A DNA stretch of 64,000 nucleotides from Euzebya rosea (GTDB taxonomy: Bacteria > Actinomycetota > Nitriliruptoria > Euzebyales > Euzebyaceae). Location: assembly GCF_003073135.1 (NCBI RefSeq), contig NZ_PGDQ01000015.1, positions 62,001-126,000 of the forward strand, given 5' to 3'. Each line of letters starts with the position of its first letter. The stretch's first letter is position 1. Positions 63,242-64,000 of the stretch are shown piece by piece. The notes under the pieces are model-generated. The model saw only the letters and a program-made list of their open reading frames with translations. It was not told where the DNA came from and did not search any database. The position numbers were made by a program, and so were the translations under genes.

Positions 63242-63997
63242 TCAGCGCGTCGAGGCGCGGGAGGCCGACGGGGTCGTGCCGAACGCCCTGCGGAACTGCC
63301 GGCTGAGGGTCGCGGCGTCGGTGAAGCCCCAGCGGAACGCGATCGTCGTGATCGTGGTGTCGTCCATCGCGGGGTCGGCCAGGTCGGCGCGCACCCGCTC
63401 GAGCCGTCGACGGCGGATGGTCGAGGCCACGGTGCTGTCGGTCTCCGCGAACGCCGTATGCAGCCAGCGGGGCGACACCCCCAGGCGGTCGGCGATGTGG
63501 CCGGGCGACAACGACGGGTCGTCCAGCGAACCCTCGATGATCGAGACGGCCGCCCGGACCAGCCGATCGTGTCGCGTGCCGGGGCCGTCCCCGGGCCGCA
63601 CCGCCCGGCGGAGCAGGTCCAGTGCGACGTCGACCACGAACCCGGCCTGTGCCGCCGGGACCTGGCGGGCGAGCCCCGCGAGGGCGCGCATGTGGCTGGT
63701 GAGCAGGCCGGTCATGGCCCGCGTCGCCGGGAGGTCGATCGGACCCGGCGACACCCCGCGCAGCCGATCGGCGGGGAGCAACAACGTCAGCTTGTGCAGC
63801 GGCTCGATGACCCGGAACGACGCGGGAAGGCCCGACCGCCACAGCAACGCGTCGCCGGCCCGCAGGTCCACGGCCACGTCGCCCTGACGGACCTGTTCGC
63901 GACCCTCCAGCACGACCAGCAGCCCGACGTGTTCGTCGTCGACCCCCGTCCGCAGGGGCCGCCGTCGCCCGGCCAGCAGGCCGCTGTGGCATTCCAC
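63242..63997 (-). CDS. AraC-family transcriptional regulator, N terminus probably outside the window
   Basis: 251 residues visible. N-terminal sensor-like beta domain (about 20-100: VVLEGREQVRQGDVAVDLRAGDALLW) resembles the AraC_binding_2/cupin-like region. The C-terminal AraC DNA-binding domain (about 150-251) has two helix-turn-helix units: LSPGHIADRLGVSPRWLHTAF and ITTIAFRWGFTDAATLSRQFRRAFGTTPSA. Family members are usually about 300-320 residues and the frame is open to the window edge, so the GTG at 63997 may be internal. Its target is unknown; GH57 is downstream on the same strand. Confidence 0.85.
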   Translation of the reverse strand: MECHSGLLAGRRRPLRTGVDDEHVGLLVVLEGREQVRQGDVAVDLRAGDALLWRSGLPASFRVIEPLHKLTLLLPADRLRGVSPGPIDLPATRAMTGLLTSHMRALAGLARQVPAAQAGFVVDVALDLLRRAVRPGDGPGTRHDRLVRAAVSIIEGSLDDPSLSPGHIADRLGVSPRWLHTAFAETDSTVASTIRRRRLERVRADLADPAMDDTTITTIAFRWGFTDAATLSRQFRRAFGTTPSASRASTR

Positions 63998-64000
63998 GAG

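Overview
The window is very GC-rich bacterial DNA, with codons ending almost entirely in G or C and many GTG starts. It reads as an actinobacterium. The evidence is a DUF222/13E12-type HNH protein next to recA, three PknB-like Ser/Thr kinases, paired acyl-CoA dehydrogenases, MeaB, and starts that look leaderless. Cell-wall-binding type 2 (CWB2) repeats together with a selenocysteine formate dehydrogenase suggest a deep-branching marine lineage of the Nitriliruptoria/Euzebya kind; that placement is inference. I saw no rRNA, tRNA, CRISPR array or insertion sequence. About 50 genes fill the window densely, and many neighbours overlap by 1 or 4 bases (TGATG, ATGA, GTGA).

Layout. 1-4.8 kb: a fused double 3-hydroxyacyl-CoA dehydrogenase, a small zinc-site protein, an SDR and two cyclophilins. 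4.8-10.0 kb: a formate dehydrogenase operon on the minus strand. Its catalytic gene is interrupted by an in-frame UGA that is almost certainly selenocysteine, because the FDH active-site context and an E. coli fdhF-like SECIS hairpin follow it. 10.1-13.2 kb: a large secreted FG-GAP/CWB2 protein. 13.4-16.5 kb: an MBL-fold protein, methylmalonyl-CoA epimerase and small conserved proteins. 16.5-19.1 kb: a secreted BNR-like protein and two related membrane proteins. 19.2-25.2 kb: thiolase, MeaB, a GT39-like membrane protein and an aldehyde dehydrogenase. 25.3-29.4 kb: a Ser/Thr kinase, a DsbA-like protein and a secreted trypsin-CWB2 fusion. 29.5-32.6 kb: a two-gene acyl-CoA dehydrogenase operon with a palindromic operator, and an NmrA-like protein. 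33-36.2 kb: the DUF222/HNH gene and recA, divergent, with matching promoters. 36.3-42.5 kb: a kinase fused to a beta-propeller, a TSUP transporter, enoyl-CoA hydratase, a methyltransferase and a beta-helix acyltransferase. 42.5-48.4 kb: an LVIVD protein, a degenerate trypsin-fold membrane protein and a kinase-TPR fusion. 48.5-57 kb: an S51 peptidase, a two-component system and, divergent from it, a MacB-type exporter operon with two adaptor proteins. 57-64 kb: a class A penicillin-binding protein, a GNAT protein, a PPC-domain membrane protein, a GH57 branching enzyme and an AraC regulator that probably runs off the end.

Themes. (1) Beta-oxidation and methylmalonyl-CoA handling are spread over several separate loci. 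(2) Formate oxidation depends on the Sec machinery, which is not in this window. (3) The cell envelope is represented by CWB2 proteins, a PBP and an exporter whose adaptors carry a peptidoglycan-binding-like domain. (4) Signalling runs through Ser/Thr kinases with different sensor regions. (5) recA and the HNH gene share a TGTCA-N11-TANNNT-like promoter that resembles the LexA-independent DNA-damage promoters of mycobacteria.
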